64,000 nucleotides of DNA from Sipunculus nudus (GCA_026874595.1 CM049314.1:72926300-72990299); one strand, 5' to 3'. Positions 12,101 to 25,380 are shown, numbered from the stretch's first letter. A program made the numbers and translations. The notes: generated by a model from the letters alone, not told the origin.

Positions 12101-14720
12101 ACAAGCCGACCACGTGTGTCGTACCTGAACTTTTCATGATGGCTGATTCCGGTCATTGGTTAAGTGGTAGCCGTGTTAAACAAATACAAAATCACTATTA
12201 TATGATATTGACTGTGTTTGAAGTTAGAAATATAAACAAAAACGAATCATAAACTTAAATTTCTCATATGCTGTCGATCGGGATAACCGAAAATGGTCGA
12301 TTCCTGATGAATTTTGGGCATGTGTCCGATATTTCCCCGGTTTCCCGGGATATTTATGGGTTAACTGTATCTCTCTCAGATATTAAATAAATGACATGAC
12401 ATGACAAACCAAATAGTTTTTCTTTTCTTAAATGACTAGCTATTCTAAAGACCGTTGAGGATACACGCTCAAGTTGTATGCTCTCTCTGTATATAAAAAA
12501 ATATATCTTAAATGTTTATTGTCACGAGGTCTTAACTATCTGAATACTAAACTATGGAAAGTAAACTGTTTTACATCTTAAAAGTTGGCAATAGAGAAAG
12601 GCCATTAACGTCCAAATAGTAGTGCAGAGTGCTTTTAATGTAAAAAAATATCACATTACATGTATTTAAATAACATGCAATATTTCAATGAACTTACTAC
12701 TTGTACGTGTTACATAAATTACATTTCTAATGCATTTAACTGAATAGATATGTTGCCTGTAATATCAAACCGGACTGTTCATATTGCAGCCATATTGACC
12801 AAACAGGAAATATATTTACTATAAAATTATCCTTGTTTTTATATTTTATATCTCTCATATAAAAACGCGAATATATAATTAAATGTGGACCTCACAAATT
12901 TATTATCCGCGAAACGCTTACTTATCATGGTAAATACTTATCTAAACCTCAGGATATATTGGAATAATTCCGGTGGTCATCAGGGTCGTATTTATTGGAT
13001 AACTTTGGACGTTATACCGACATCCATACAAGATAGGTTCAATCATCTTTTAAAGCTGAACATGTAATTACCATGGCCACCACACAATGAAAATGGATGC
13101 ACCGAACTATACCTCCAGGGAAAACAATAGATCAGGTTAAAGTTGTTGGGATGATTGATATGAGTTCTAGTCCTATCAAATTACATTGGTAAAGGACAAT
13201 AAAAATGCACAAATGTAATCGACTATTTTTTTTATACAAAATGGAAATAGAACCGTACCTGCCCATTAGAAACACTGGTAAAGCAACAGAAATTAACTTT
13301 GAGTGTTTGAGAAATTATTCGCTACGTTATCAATCGGCTTGACTTAGGCTGAAACGAAATCAGAGGAATTTCATGCAAGAAGTAATTCAAATATATGTTA
13401 TATATGCAATAATTGGTCAACTGGCTATTTCATCGCTTAGGATTGGGTATTGTTCAGTCGATACAGATATTGCTACTCCAAAGGTAGCGGGTGTGTTTAT
13501 TCGGAAACATATTTTTCAATTCTTCACTAATACATAATACAATACAAAAGTCATGGAAATACGGGGTAATGTGTATATTCAAGAATAAAATATCTTATAA
13601 TGTTTCATGTATACCTTTAGCTCTTTTGTTAAATGTATGAATACAAGTTACTAAAAATAGGGATAATGCTCTGGGAAATGTTTGGTAATAAGCTGGTCAA
13701 TATCTTTCTAAACCTAAATATTATTCTTTATCTTTAGATGACAAAGCATAATTGATTACGATATAATGAGGTGAACGTTTACGAGACCAAGTCGTAATAA
13801 CAAATACCGTGAAAAAGGATTCCAATATATTCAAAGCATATTTGTAAAGTATACAGACAGAGACGAAAGGATTTCATGAAATATTATAGGAGCATTCCGT
13901 TTGAATTAAGCGGGGATTATATCAACTGTTATCGGTATAAGTATTTTGGTTTGTGAACACTAGTGTGATCCCAAACATATACCAATATAAATGTCGTGCA
14001 AAAAATTACTCGTGTGGTTAAGTGCATCAGTTTTATATGAATGCGGATTAGCCTATGTATTTACATCTTCAACAATTTATTTTATGCAGTTTGCCTTTTT
14101 TACACTGGGTTTAAAAAAAAGCTAATGAAGATTTAATCAGAATAAAATATCAAATAACAATCTAGAAACATAGTATTTTTTAACGGTATCTGTAGACGAA
14201 CCAAGTCACTTCCTTGTCTACAGTTCTATTCTGGTTGCCATGCTACATACAATTTTCAAAATCGTATACGATAGCTTAACGTCTGCTGAAGAAATATCTG
14301 TGTTCATCTGAACAAGCAGAAATGTTCTGCATCTATATTTCAACGTTATATTGTAAATGAAATTATTCAGCGTTATGTTGCAAAGTTAACTATTACGTTT
14401 TAGCGCAGCAAAACAAGTTGCGTGACATTAAGAAAATATAAATATTTTTGTTTTTGAAAGGTTTCACTCCACTATAAAATATTGCTGTACCAACACATTT
14501 CTGTTGACTAATTAACTGGGCCTTTGTTTGTCGATCACTCATAGTAAAGACATTTAGATTAACAAATGTTACCATAGAAGCGGCGCCAAAGGCTGTAACT
14601 GGATTTAACAAGCTACAACAGGTTCGGGGGGAAAAATCCTTCTGTTGTATTAATAATTTGCCACGCATTTCGGTCATCTGGAGTAACCAATAAATACACA
14701 AACTCGTATTCGAATACAAT
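8708..14720 (+). repeat. Duplicated block B, first copy
   Basis: Direct duplicate of 18112-24050, running from inside the PAN-like gene copy through about 5.5 kb of 3' flank. Landmarks include an ACATTCAGGAGCAA phrase (9550 and 19380), a GATATTATCA phrase (10281 and 20070), a GGTGGTCATCAGGG phrase (12971 and 22311) and an ACAAGCTACAACAGGTTC-type phrase (14607 and 23958). Reading frames in one copy are not kept in the other, for example 14393-14719 minus, so the 3' flank is non-coding. Confidence 0.8.
10871..12340. repeat. Cluster of GGGTAATATCGGACA-like motifs
   Basis: At least six copies of a TAATATCGGACA-type motif occur in about 1.5 kb, in both orientations: near 10871, 11034, 11058, 11908 (reverse), 11950 and 12322 (reverse). 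Degraded equivalents survive in the duplicate at about 20630, 20800 and 21428. They may be terminal or subterminal repeats of an old element, or binding sites; the sequence does not say which. Confidence 0.45.
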
Positions 14721-15059
14721 CATTCAGTGATCCCTTAGTAATTTTTGGTTTATCTGTGTCGATAAAAAGTTTTGTAACAATTCAGTTCCTGTGCTATAGT
14801 AAGAACTGGCATGTTTTTGTTTTAGTTACAGTGGATTATTCTGTGTAAAACCTAATTTGCCTTGCATTTGCTTAGCGATTCCTCTCATTATTTTATATGA
14901 TGGTGTGATATGATTACACCATTGTGGCTGGCGGTCTTTAATAACTACTTTTTAAAGGGAAGGTGAAAGTTCTGTACTTGGTTGTCTACGATGTGTAAAG
15001 AACAGAATATTATATTTTAGCCAGACCAATTTCATAAAGTCATGAATTATTTTTTTATT
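14721..15059. other. Junction between duplication units
   Basis: About 340 bp between the end of block B and the start of the second block A. No coding region or element recognised. The unit boundary lies here. Confidence 0.4.
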
Positions 15060-18000
15060 ATTATCATAAACCTTAAATAAGGCCCTAATATCTTCCCGAT
15101 CATCTAAATGGGTAAGTCTAGGATGTGTGAATTGACTTATGGTAAATGTAGAATTGCGGGGAATTTTTATTTGGGAAGGGAAATGTTGTGTGAAACAAAT
15201 TTTGTGTTGTAACAGCCATAATAAAAAAACAGAGTACAGATACCTACCTGAAGTTGTACTTTTAAGCTGGACTGAGTTATGATCAGGGACAGAGTCTTTG
15301 GGATGATTTGTGAATTTGGTCCGGAATTTCCCTTAATTCTAATTCCTCCTCTTTGATGTCGGCTGTCATATTCTATAAGTAGTTTAACAATACTGTGAAG
15401 GTCCCAGGCCGAAAACATTTCGCTGGACCAATTTGTTTCATTCCGAATGCTGTGGCTTATCGACAGGTCCCCATTTACGAAACAAGTATATAATAAGTAT
15501 ATCTCATTTTATTTTAAATTAAATGTACAATGTATGCTTTCAGTTAACAAAATATGTCCATATTTCATTCCAATTTGTTTCATTCCGAATGCTGCTGGCT
15601 TATCGACAGGTCCCCGTTTACGAAACAAGTATATAACAAGTATATCTCATTTTATTTTAAATTAAATGTTCAATGTATGCTTTCAGTTAACAAAATATGT
15701 CAATTAAAATATGAAGTAAATTATGTTACCAAAAGAAATATATTATCTGAAATACATTACCTTAAGAATGTTAGGTACGTACACGTAACATTGCATTGCA
15801 CCATTGTTTGCACCAAACAGAATAATGCAGTATATAAATATATTTGTAGTAATTTTTCAATAGTAACTGGTATGTATCATTAATCATTTTATAAAATGAT
15901 TTCATATATCAATACAAGATTAAAACAATTGATCGCAGGTAACAAAACGTAATTCAACCCCTGTTGCGCAATTTAAGCTAGGATTTATTCGGAACCTTTA
16001 AAACTGTTTCCCTACTCCCCTTGAATGAACATTTCAAATAAATTATCTTTTTATTCAACTGTTGTGCTGATTCAGAAAATGTTGATGACATGAATAAGCA
16101 TTTAAAGGTTGTTAAATATCACACGCATGTTATTAATATCCTTTCCCAGAATACAATCGTTGCCATTTACCATAGCAAGATCGTATTACCTCAACGAAGC
16201 TCTTTTAGCAAAAATGCATGTTATAAATATACTCTCATAGAGCACAATCGCTTAAATGCCAGAAAGCTAGATCGTATTATGTTTCCTAAGCCCTTCTGGT
16301 ATAAATAAAGAACGGAAACACATTTATTGATTTTTTACATCTGACAATGCAACATTCAAGGGCATATTAAAGTTACATAACAAGGCCTTCTGGAATTGTT
16401 TAAGGACGCAAACACATTAATTTATACATCTCACAAACTAAAATGCATTGAAAGGGTTAAATCATACTGTTGGGTTTAGTCAAAAAACATAAATGTTTGT
16501 TTTTCTAGTTTAAGCTGAAATATATGACAGTTTTAAGTAATTAATAAACAGTGATACCCTTTAAGACAACAGATACAGAGTGCTAGTACTTAATTTAGTG
16601 GCAAAGTTTTGTCTGTTTTAATCGAACTTGACCCAGCGATATTTTCAACAGTTCTCTAAAATCTATTAATCTCCGGACGTTTTAAAATAGTTGGACACCG
16701 CATGCAGTTTGAAGTACAAATACAAAATGATGCCTTTTTTTAACTTATAAGAAGGCCTCAAGTGCAGTACCGCGTTTTAGACAATGTGAATCGCCTTCTG
16801 TTCAAACACTGGTGTATTTTTATTTTCATCATGCTATCTACACCAATATGAAAAAAAAGGTTCGATGATACATTATACAAATTAAATATTATTTTATATA
16901 ATGGACTGACAATTACATATTTTACTGGATAAGAATAATCAAGGTCATGATCTTGCTCTTACCTGTATTGTTTTGTTAATCTACTAACTCTTAACTAAGG
17001 CTGCTCTGAGGGCTCTGTTTTGTTGAGCTTTCTGTTTTTTATAGGTGTGTCTTAGCTACACCGAGGAAAGCTGTGGAACCATATATGCCAATAAGGATCA
17101 TCCACTGTTTCAATAAGTATGTAGCTGTTTCAAGTTCAAGCCCGCCTTTCTCATATCACACAGAGCATCTAGTGCTGAGTACTTGAAAAGTAGTTGAGCA
17201 TGAGCACGAGTGCTTTAGTCTATTTTCAGACGTACATGAGTATACGAGTACCGATAAGACAATAATATACCAACCCCCCCCCCCCCCCAAAAAAAAAAAA
17301 CAAATAATAAAAAACACAAATGTGTTTTTTATTAAAGCACTACTGGAATGTATTACTATTTTGTATTTTTTTATATTGTATAAATAAGTAGTATTTTTCG
17401 ACGATGCGGTTTCCGCAGATTGTTTTGGACAAATCATCTCAACCATACTAACTAAGCCATTACAGGGGATATCTCGCTGGGTTTTCGTCTAAACGGCATG
17501 CTTCGTCCATGAACAGGGAAGTCTATTTATCTCATCAGACCTTGTGTCCTCAAAGTCTGCTAAACCTGTCAAATTGTTGCACGGACATCCACTAATGGTA
17601 TTGTTATCATCGTTTCATGTCGTTCATTGAAAGTGTCCAGTCGACCGACAGAGCGTCAGTCCATTGTTGGAATAGTTGTAAATGACAGGAAATTGAGCTT
17701 CAGCTATTTAAATGTTCGCTGGAGCTTTTCGAATTTAAAACATGAGATTCTCATTAAGCAGGCTGATACACAGTAGACGTTTACATCAATAATCCCTGAA
17801 TGAGGAAGATTACCAGAGCTGCCATAAACATTGTACCACCGCTATAATTCTGGCTTCTTTCTTGACATTTAGAAAAAAACTTCATTACATTTCATCTGTG
17901 TCAATCTTTTGAAACTGCACGTATTTAAAACTTGCTGTTTCCTGGTAAATTCGACCATATGTCATCCGTATACATTTCACGTTTTAGAGAATCAAAAACA

Positions 18001-18107
18001 AGTAACAAATTGCGTTTCATTTACGTAAATCCTTCGAAACGTGCACGTACTTACAGTCTGCTGTGATCAGGAAATATAAATCAACTTTGCGGATTCCGTT
18101 ATGCAAA
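15060..18107 (+). repeat. Duplicated block A, second copy
   Basis: Direct duplicate of 2591-5130 with many indels. It carries a private tandem duplication of about 143 bp at 15427-15703. A C-run joined to an A-run lies at about 17273-17300. The block ends abruptly at about 18107, where it joins the middle of a PAN-like gene copy. No coding region supported. Confidence 0.8.
15427..15703 (+). repeat. Two-copy tandem duplication, about 143 bp
   Basis: The phrase TTCATTCCGAATGCTG and the following TATCGACAGGTCCCC occur twice, about 143 bp apart, and end with AGTTAACAAAATATGTC each time. Copy A at 2960-3080 has this only once, so the duplication arose after the segmental duplication. Confidence 0.8.
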
Positions 18108-18582
18108 ATTGAACTTGTTGATATTTGGGAATCTGAATCCATCAGGGGTCACTATTTTGTGTTATACACGAACGGAGGTGAAGTTGTTTATTTGTTATTC
18201 AATACTATCAGGAGTGACAAGATGAACTGGTTTTCACTTGATAGATTTCAGTTTGGTACCTTTTCAGATATCAAAGTAAAAATGTTGTCACCAGCTTGCA
18301 CTGGTCTGGAATGTAAGTTTTCTATAATGGGCCACCGTTTTGACACAGGAGGTGCACATCGAAAATTTCTTGTAAGCTAGTATTACAGCGGCTGTCCTGT
18401 TGACACGGGCAGGATCATGGTGACCGAAAAAGACACACCTCATGATGTTTGTGATTTTGTAACTTCCAAATACAATACTTGGCCTGTGTTCATGTACTCT
18501 ACAACAGGACAAGTGGAGCCATTTGCTGATTCAAATGCTATGGAAACGGCCGACACTCTGGTGGTGTTTCTAATATTTTTAA
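18108..18582 (+). pseudogene. PAN-like secreted protein, 5'-truncated copy
   Basis: Begins in mid-gene (DIWESESIRG) and runs through the C-terminal domain (MNWFSLDRFQ). The signal peptide and cysteine-rich domain are missing. The WYYNGC tryptophan codon has become TAG at about 18379, and the last codons carry an extra T so the ancestral stop is lost. Its 5' limit is exactly where block A ends, so the truncation comes from a deletion of the sequence that lies at about 5130-8707 in the first unit. Confidence 0.88.
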
Positions 18583-18807
18583 TGTTTAATAATATGAATC
18601 ATCGTCGGTATAAATGTTATATGAGACCTCTTTATTTGTATATGTAAACTAAATGTGTAATTCAGTCAAAAGCGTGTGAATGTACACATCAAATGCGTAT
18701 TTTAATTATTATTACTACGATCGAATAAGAGAACAGTCAGAAGGTTGAACATTACGAAATGTGATTTCATATGTAAAAAACATTGTTTTACATTTCATTA
18801 AACATTT

Positions 18808-18923
18808 TCCAAATACTATAATTTGCCATCGTTCATGTACTCCACGACAGTACAACGGGGCGATTTTCTGATTTAAATGCTATGGAAACGGCCGAAACTC
18901 TGGCGTTTTTTCTAAAATTTTAA
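18808..18923 (+). pseudogene. PAN-like gene 3'-end fragment
   Basis: A second copy of only the last 110 bp or so of the gene (FMYS region, ATGGAAACGGCCGA, terminal AAATTTTAA). It is followed by the same 3' flank as 9170 onward and lies about 225 bp after the 18108 copy, whose own 3' flank is a diverged version of it. This is a local tandem duplication of the 3' end. Confidence 0.8.
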
Positions 18924-21900
18924 ATGTTTAATAATATGAAATATCGTCCGTATGAGCTCCCTTTATATTCATTCATAAAGCGTGTTAATGTACACATCAA
19001 TAGGCGTATTTTAATTATTATTACGATCGAATAAGAGTAGATTCAGAAGATTCAACATTACGAAATGTGATAGTATATGTTGAAATATTGTTTTACATTA
19101 CATTAAACATATTTAGGTAGGATATAATTGTCCGAGACAAAATGCCGAAAACCTTTATAATCACCATTATGTGTAATGTTACCTATGACGTGTCTTGCTG
19201 TAATCTGTTTCACTAATCATTGAAGCAACGCATATACCTCATATGGATCATCAAACGTCAGTTTTTAAGATAATTAGGATTCAAACAATCAAAAAATACC
19301 AGTTTCACAGTTTATTTAAAAGAACAATTATTTGAATATATTAGGTTTGTATATAATAATATTTCTACCCTAATGATGACATTCAGGAGCAAAAACAGCT
19401 GGCGGTTGTCCAAAACAGAAAACGTACGGTTAAGGTATGAATTGTTAATGTCGAATATTGAAGTATCTCCTTGTTAAATTATACCAACGTTTGGGCAGCC
19501 CTTAGTGAGATTATTCCTATTACATTGGTGATGGTTTAGGTACTATCGCCTGGTAAACGTTTTATAGTCAGTCTCAGGTAAAAAGTGAGGACTACCTTAA
19601 TAAAAGTATGGATTTGTGTGGATACAAGAAATTGCTTTTTTTTTCAAACATTATATTTATACATTTTGTAGATTTATTTATGTATATGTAGCATTGTTAA
19701 TGTTGCATGTGTTTTGATAATTAGTGTCTCCATATCTGTTTTCTACAGGCTTCCTTCAAGCAGTGTTATGGATATGATTACCATCATTTATATCATTACA
19801 ATATAATGGTGTTTCTCCAAGGCAATAATCAAAAGACCTAGGCCATTTATACTTCCGTGTAACACAGTATATGTTAAATTGTTTGTACTTTCCTAATTGA
19901 TTTGACGTGAATTCATGTATTTAATCACTAAACCGTTTATTGATATATTAGAATGATAACAGAATTAAATAAGACCAGTCTGTAACCCCACCAATGTATG
20001 TTGCAAGCTGTATTTGGTATGTTATAAAACATTTTTCTTATGCTCTTGTTTTTGTATGGGTTATCTATCGGATATTATCATCCACCAAAGCCTTGCGATT
20101 TCAATCTAGCATCAAATCTAAACTCTACTCTCATCTCATATTATGGAATAGCTTTTGTCACGCTCCAGTTAATTTGTTACTCAGAAAGCTTTTTTTGCCA
20201 TGACGTTTTAGTCGTTGTGAATCAAACATCAAAGAGCTTGAGCGCAGCGGTCATGTATCTGTAAATGGAACCACGCTTTGTGTGTACCGTTAATCTTAGC
20301 ATTAACAGCATACGTAATAGAATATACGTGACACAACTTTAAAAGGGTGAGAGCCATTGTAAAAGGACGAAGTGTGGATACAGTCCGTCAATGCGTCGGG
20401 CAAATCAAAGTGGAGGTGCTCCATTAATGACCTAGTTTAACTTAATCTTTTCTTCTGCAGATACCTGAAATTGCAAATTACTATTTAATGATTATAAAAC
20501 TGATCATTCTGGAAAGCCGATTCCCGTGAACCCCGTCGAACCATGTACATAATTGATGGTGATATTAATGAACAGCTCACAGAGGCATTGATTCCCTATT
20601 TCTTTTGCATCTTGTTTTTATAGAGTTAACTAGTAATATCGGACAGTTTTGACTACCTCTGCCTACAGTTCCGTGACCAATCAAAACAACGCCGGTTTCA
20701 GGGATCATTTCAAACCTCACGAACCAGGGATTTTTTTAAATCAAACACGCAAACGTCACGTACAAAAAAATGCAACAGAGACAGTAAAGGTTCATCTAGG
20801 TAATATCTAACACCACACAGGTATAATTGGACACCCTGCTATACGGTGACACCTGGGGCCGTCGAGATTGACAGTGATATCATGAAAAAATGACGTTGAC
20901 GGCTGGTACAGATTCCATGAAAAGCGCAAAACGTATTCATTTATGGGAAACATGGTAAAATCTTCCATTTGATCGTGTTTTCTACCAATGTTAACTCTTG
21001 ACTGCGCCGTGTTTTTCATAGACCTTATTCCGTGATCGTTTATGGCAGCATGACAGATTGGTTGTCGCAGAAACGCCGTTCACATTTAATACGCCAATAA
21101 ACCGACATAATTTGGGTTGTTTATATATAATAACAATAAATACCAATTCTACATGAACTGCTGACGTAAAATGTGTATTTTCCCATTGAATAATCAGTCA
21201 CCTCATATCTTTATTTCTGAAATACTTCGAAGTCCAGGAATAAAAAATAATTATTTAAATGTAAAAAATGACACATCAGAGCAACCCAATAGCAAATATG
21301 TTACATTTTGATTTTCTGTACCATGAACCTATGTACAGCTGATTTACTGTAAAAATAACACAAAATATCATAACAATTAATTTGTGCGCTTAAGTGGCCA
21401 TACCCCTTTTGTTTTCCGTCTGACACAAAAATGGCTACCCGGGTAACATTAGACCCTTCACAAATTACAGAAAATATTAAAATATCTTATTCAAACAAGC
21501 AAAATGCTACACATTAAAAGTAGACAGTCTGTGATAAAAACTAGTCAACAGGTCGTTACATCCCTCCTTTCGTTCAAAACTTGTCCTATATTGGAGGACA
21601 AGCCGTCCACGTCTGTCGTACCTGAAAGTTTCGTGACGACTAAGGCCGTTCATTGGTTAGGTGGTAGCCATGTTAAACAAATACTTAATCACTGTTTTTT
21701 TATTTTGGCTGTATTTAACTTAAGTTATAAACCAAAAGCAATCATAAACATTAATTTTTGACATGCTGTCGCTCAGGATTACTCATCCTGATCGATCCTG
21801 TTGAAACTTTTTTTATTGACTTTGCCTATTTTACCCTATCTCTCGCAGAAAATAAATAAATGACTAGACAGAACCATTTGGTTTTTAAAGAGGATAAGTG

Positions 21901-21999
21901 TCTCCCCTAAAAAAGGAAGATGTAAATTTAAAAAAAAAAATCTTTTCTGAAATGTGTATCTATTTAAAGAACTGTTCCAGGATACACTCTCAGTTGTAT

Positions 22000-22046
<47 letters not shown>
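22000..22046. repeat. (CT)n microsatellite
   Basis: About 23 CT units without interruption. Confidence 0.98.
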
Positions 22047-22050
<4 letters not shown>

Positions 22051-24075
22051 ATGAAATACCTTTTAACTGTTCATTATCAAGAGGTCATAACTTTCTGAAC
22101 ATTATTAAACTTAACTATCGTCAATGTATCATATATTATATTTTCCTAATGCATTCAAATGTTGCCTGTAATATCAAATCGAACTGTTAACAGTATAGCC
22201 ATAATGACCAACGGGGAAACATAATCGATATAAAATCTCTCATAGAAACATTTGTTTTCATATTTACAACGCAAATATATAATGAAAAGTGGACCTCACT
22301 TATTTGTTTACGGTGGTCATCAGGGAGTAAGTTATTGGATAACTTGGGACTTAAACCTGTCATCCAGACAAATTAGGAGCAATCATCTTTTAGAGCTCTG
22401 CATGATTTTACCGTGGACACCACACAGTGAAGATTAATGAACTGAAATATACCACCAGGGAAAACAATAGATCAGGTTAAAGTTGTTTAGGTGATGGATG
22501 TAAGTTCTGGTCCTGTCAGACTATCTGTGTGACAAAACAAGATGATACAATAAATTCTGTAGATGGCGCTCTGTTGCACCAAAGTAAAGGTAATAAACCA
22601 GTTTTTTTATGTAACAAAAATAGAACTGTACCTTCCCAACACCATCAGAAACATCAGTAAGGCAACAAAAATTAAATTTGAATATTTGAAAAACTATTCG
22701 GTACGTTATCAACAAGCTAAACAAAGGCTGAAACGAAATCAGATGAATTTCGTGCAATAGGCGATTAAAAATATAATCTATATGCAATCTATGGTCACCG
22801 GGTCATTCTGTTGCTTTGGACCGCCTTCTGTTTAGTCGACACAAACATCTAACCAGGCTGATATTGCTGTTGTAAAGGTACCAGGTGCGTATGTATCGGA
22901 AACCTGTATCTCGATAATTCACTCGCACATAATACATAACTTAAGTCTCGGGAATAATAATGTGAATATTTAAGAAGAAAAACCTATAAATAAGATATTC
23001 TATACTGATTTCCTGTATATCCTTAGCTATTTTTAAAATGTACAAGTAGAATATATTTAAATAATATGAAGGGATAATGCTCCGGGAAATGTTTGGTAAT
23101 AAGCCGGTCCATATATATCTAAACCCAAACATTATCCTTTGTGTTTAGTTTATAAACCACAATTGGATTAGATGGAGGTGGAAGAGACAAAGTCAAAATA
23201 ACAAATACCAAGAAACTGGAAAACAATGTGCCCCTTTACTCTCAAAAAATATTTGTGAATCATACAGACAGAGACAAATGGATTTCAAAAATATTCTTAG
23301 GAACATTCAGTATGACTTAGTATCACAGTCTGTCCATAACAGCTTGATTCCAAATATATACCTATATAAATGATGGGAAAAGTTTCTCTTGTTGTTAAGT
23401 GTATCAATTTTGTATGAATGAGGATAAGCTTATGTACTTTAAATCTAGAACAATTTATTTCAGCATTTGCCGTAAAAAAAGTATTGCTTTCAATAGAAAA
23501 ATGAATGCAGATTAATCAGAAAAAACAATGTCAAATAACCATCTAGAGACAGAGTATTCTTTAACGGTATTTGTAGGGCCAAACATTTGAGGCGAACCAG
23601 GTGACTCGCTCGTTCACAGATGTATACTGGTTGCCATGCAGTTTCAAACTTGTGTACGATAACTTAACGCCTGCTGACGAAAATGCCGTATTCAACTGAT
23701 TAATCTGAATTGTTCTGTATTTATGTTACAAAGTTACCCGCTACCTTTATAGAGCAGCAAAAGAATTATTTCCGTGATATTTTGAAAATATATTCGTTTG
23801 AACTTTTTACAGGGTTAATAGATTTCACTCCACCATGAAATGTCGCTGCTGCAACACGTTTCTTTTGACTAACTTACCGGGGCTTTGTTGTCCCATTACT
23901 CATTACAAAAATTTAAGATTAATAAATGTTGCCATAGAAGCGACATCTTCGGATTTAACAAGTTACAACAGGTTCAGAAATAAATTTCTTTTTTACTAAT
24001 ATATGCCAGGCCTGCCGCCCATGTGGAGTAAACTTTTAATACACCAAGATCGAGGCTACGCTTGTATTTTGTATC

Positions 24076-24110
24076 TATAAAAGTTTAAACTGCTGGTTCT
24101 GATTCAGTGT
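24076..24110 (+). promoter_or_regulatory. Core promoter of the intact PAN-like gene
   Basis: TATAAAAG at 24076-24083, then an initiator-like TTCAGT centred on A at 24106, 30 bp downstream. This is the standard TATA to start-site spacing and gives a 5' leader of about 220 nt before the ATG at 24326. Predicted from sequence only. Confidence 0.5.
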
Positions 24111-24325
24111 GCAATATCAACTGGACGAATATAGACGAGACCGAATATAGGCAATCACTGGAAGAGGAAGAAGAAAAGGGGGTTGGAATGAGAACATCGG
24201 CTATTCTAAGTTGATAACCCGGCCAGTTGTTCCATTTTAACACGCCGCAGGATATTGCCTATTGTTCTTATTCAACCAGAGCACTCCTGGGACCAAAGAA
24301 AAAGACATCAATCAAGCAGCGCATA

Positions 24326-25213
24326 ATGTGCTCATTGGTAATTTTGTTGCTGATTGGAAGTTCCGTTATAGCTAAGAAATTCAAACATTTTCCAGATTCA
24401 GGATTGTCTGGAGCCTCTGCCGTATATACAATAAAAGCTCCTTTGATTTATTGTTTTTCCTTTTGCACCAAGGAACAAAGCTGTAATTCGTTCGAGTGGC
24501 TTTCTGAAGAAAACCTATGCCGCCTTTACAAGGAGGGTGAGAATGACGGGTCTTTCTTGAGTTCTGCACACACTGACTTGTACATAGCCATGAACCCGCC
24601 CTGTGGATGGTATCTTGTGTTTCACGCCACCGCTGGTATTTCACAGAGTGTCGCTAATTTGTGGCCGTCACAAGGAGGTACCAATCTGACGTCATGGGAC
24701 GGAAACCCGTCAAACCCCGCCATCCAAGCGACAAGTCATTACAAAAGTGGACTTGCGGACATTTGGGAATCAATGAATCCCTTAGAGGCCAGGTTTGTGT
24801 TATACAAGAACGGCAGTGAAGTTGTTCATTTCTTATTCAATGCTATCGGGAGTGACAAGATGAACTGGTTTTCGCTCAATAGATTTCAGTCTGGTACCTA
24901 TTCAGATATCAAAATAAACATGTTGTTACCATCTTGCACTGGTCTGGGATGTAACTTTTCCATAATGGGCCACCCTGAGAACAAAGGAGGTCCACATCGA
25001 AGATTTCTTGTAAGCTGGTATTACAATGGCTGTCCTGGTGACAAAGGCTGGATGATGGTTATCGACAACGATTATGATGTTTGTAAATGGGCTCAGTCCA
25101 GGAATAGTAGTTGGCCTGTCTTCATGTACTCAAAATCAGGGGAAGCAGATCTGTTCAGCAGTTCAACAGTCATGGAAACGGCAGACAGTCTTGCAGTGTT
25201 TGTAAAGTTTTAA
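24326..25213 (+). CDS. Secreted PAN/apple-like domain protein, intact copy
   Basis: A single-exon gene for 295 aa. I chose the ATG at 24326 because it opens a clean signal peptide (MCSLVILLLIGSSVIA, residues 1-16); the upstream open frame has no ATG. Residues about 40-70 form a short cysteine-rich module (C43, C47, C53, C65) resembling the core of PAN/apple domains, which bind proteins or sugars. The rest, about residues 93-295, is one domain with MNWFSLNRFQSGTYSDI, RRFLVSWYYNGCPGD, GWMMV and a C-terminal ADSLAVFVKF. I recognise this arrangement from uncharacterised mollusc proteins but know no function. Four Asn-X-Ser/Thr sites (NLT, NGS, NFS, NSS) fit secretion. It is the only unbroken copy in the array. 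A role in recognition or defence would be a guess. Confidence 0.88.
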   Translation: MCSLVILLLIGSSVIAKKFKHFPDSGLSGASAVYTIKAPLIYCFSFCTKEQSCNSFEWLSEENLCRLYKEGENDGSFLSSAHTDLYIAMNPPCGWYLVFHATAGISQSVANLWPSQGGTNLTSWDGNPSNPAIQATSHYKSGLADIWESMNPLEARFVLYKNGSEVVHFLFNAIGSDKMNWFSLNRFQSGTYSDIKINMLLPSCTGLGCNFSIMGHPENKGGPHRRFLVSWYYNGCPGDKGWMMVIDNDYDVCKWAQSRNSSWPVFMYSKSGEADLFSSSTVMETADSLAVFVKF

Positions 25214-25374
25214 ATTTATAAGTAGGTAATTTTTGCATACTTCAAATTTTACGTTAAAAAGTCTGTGTATTGGTGTAACCACTTAGCTTAATCCAGCTAT
25301 TATGTAGACCTTAACGTCCAAGAATTTCTGTGCTTTGGAATTCAGAATATAAACTTTAAGGACTCTACGCCATA

Positions 25375-25380
25375 AATAAA
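25375..25380 (+). terminator. AATAAA polyadenylation signal
   Basis: First AATAAA after the stop codon at 25213, about 160 nt downstream. Plausible 3' end signal for the intact gene. Confidence 0.45.

Larger units (their letters stand above)
18112..24050 (+). repeat. Duplicated block B, second copy
   Basis: Direct duplicate of 8708-14720. It differs by indels and by a CT microsatellite of about 47 bp at 22000-22046; the first copy has only four CT units at the matching place (about 12480). Beyond the pseudogene pieces I see no gene in it. Confidence 0.8.

Noticed and set aside
14393-14719. 108-codon minus-strand frame as a gene
   Set aside because: The matching sequence in the duplicate block (about 23740-24060) does not keep the frame.
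18063-18380. A short functional PAN-like gene starting at 18063
   Set aside because: The start lies in non-coding block A sequence, the domain is cut by a TAG where other copies have TGG, and there is no signal peptide.
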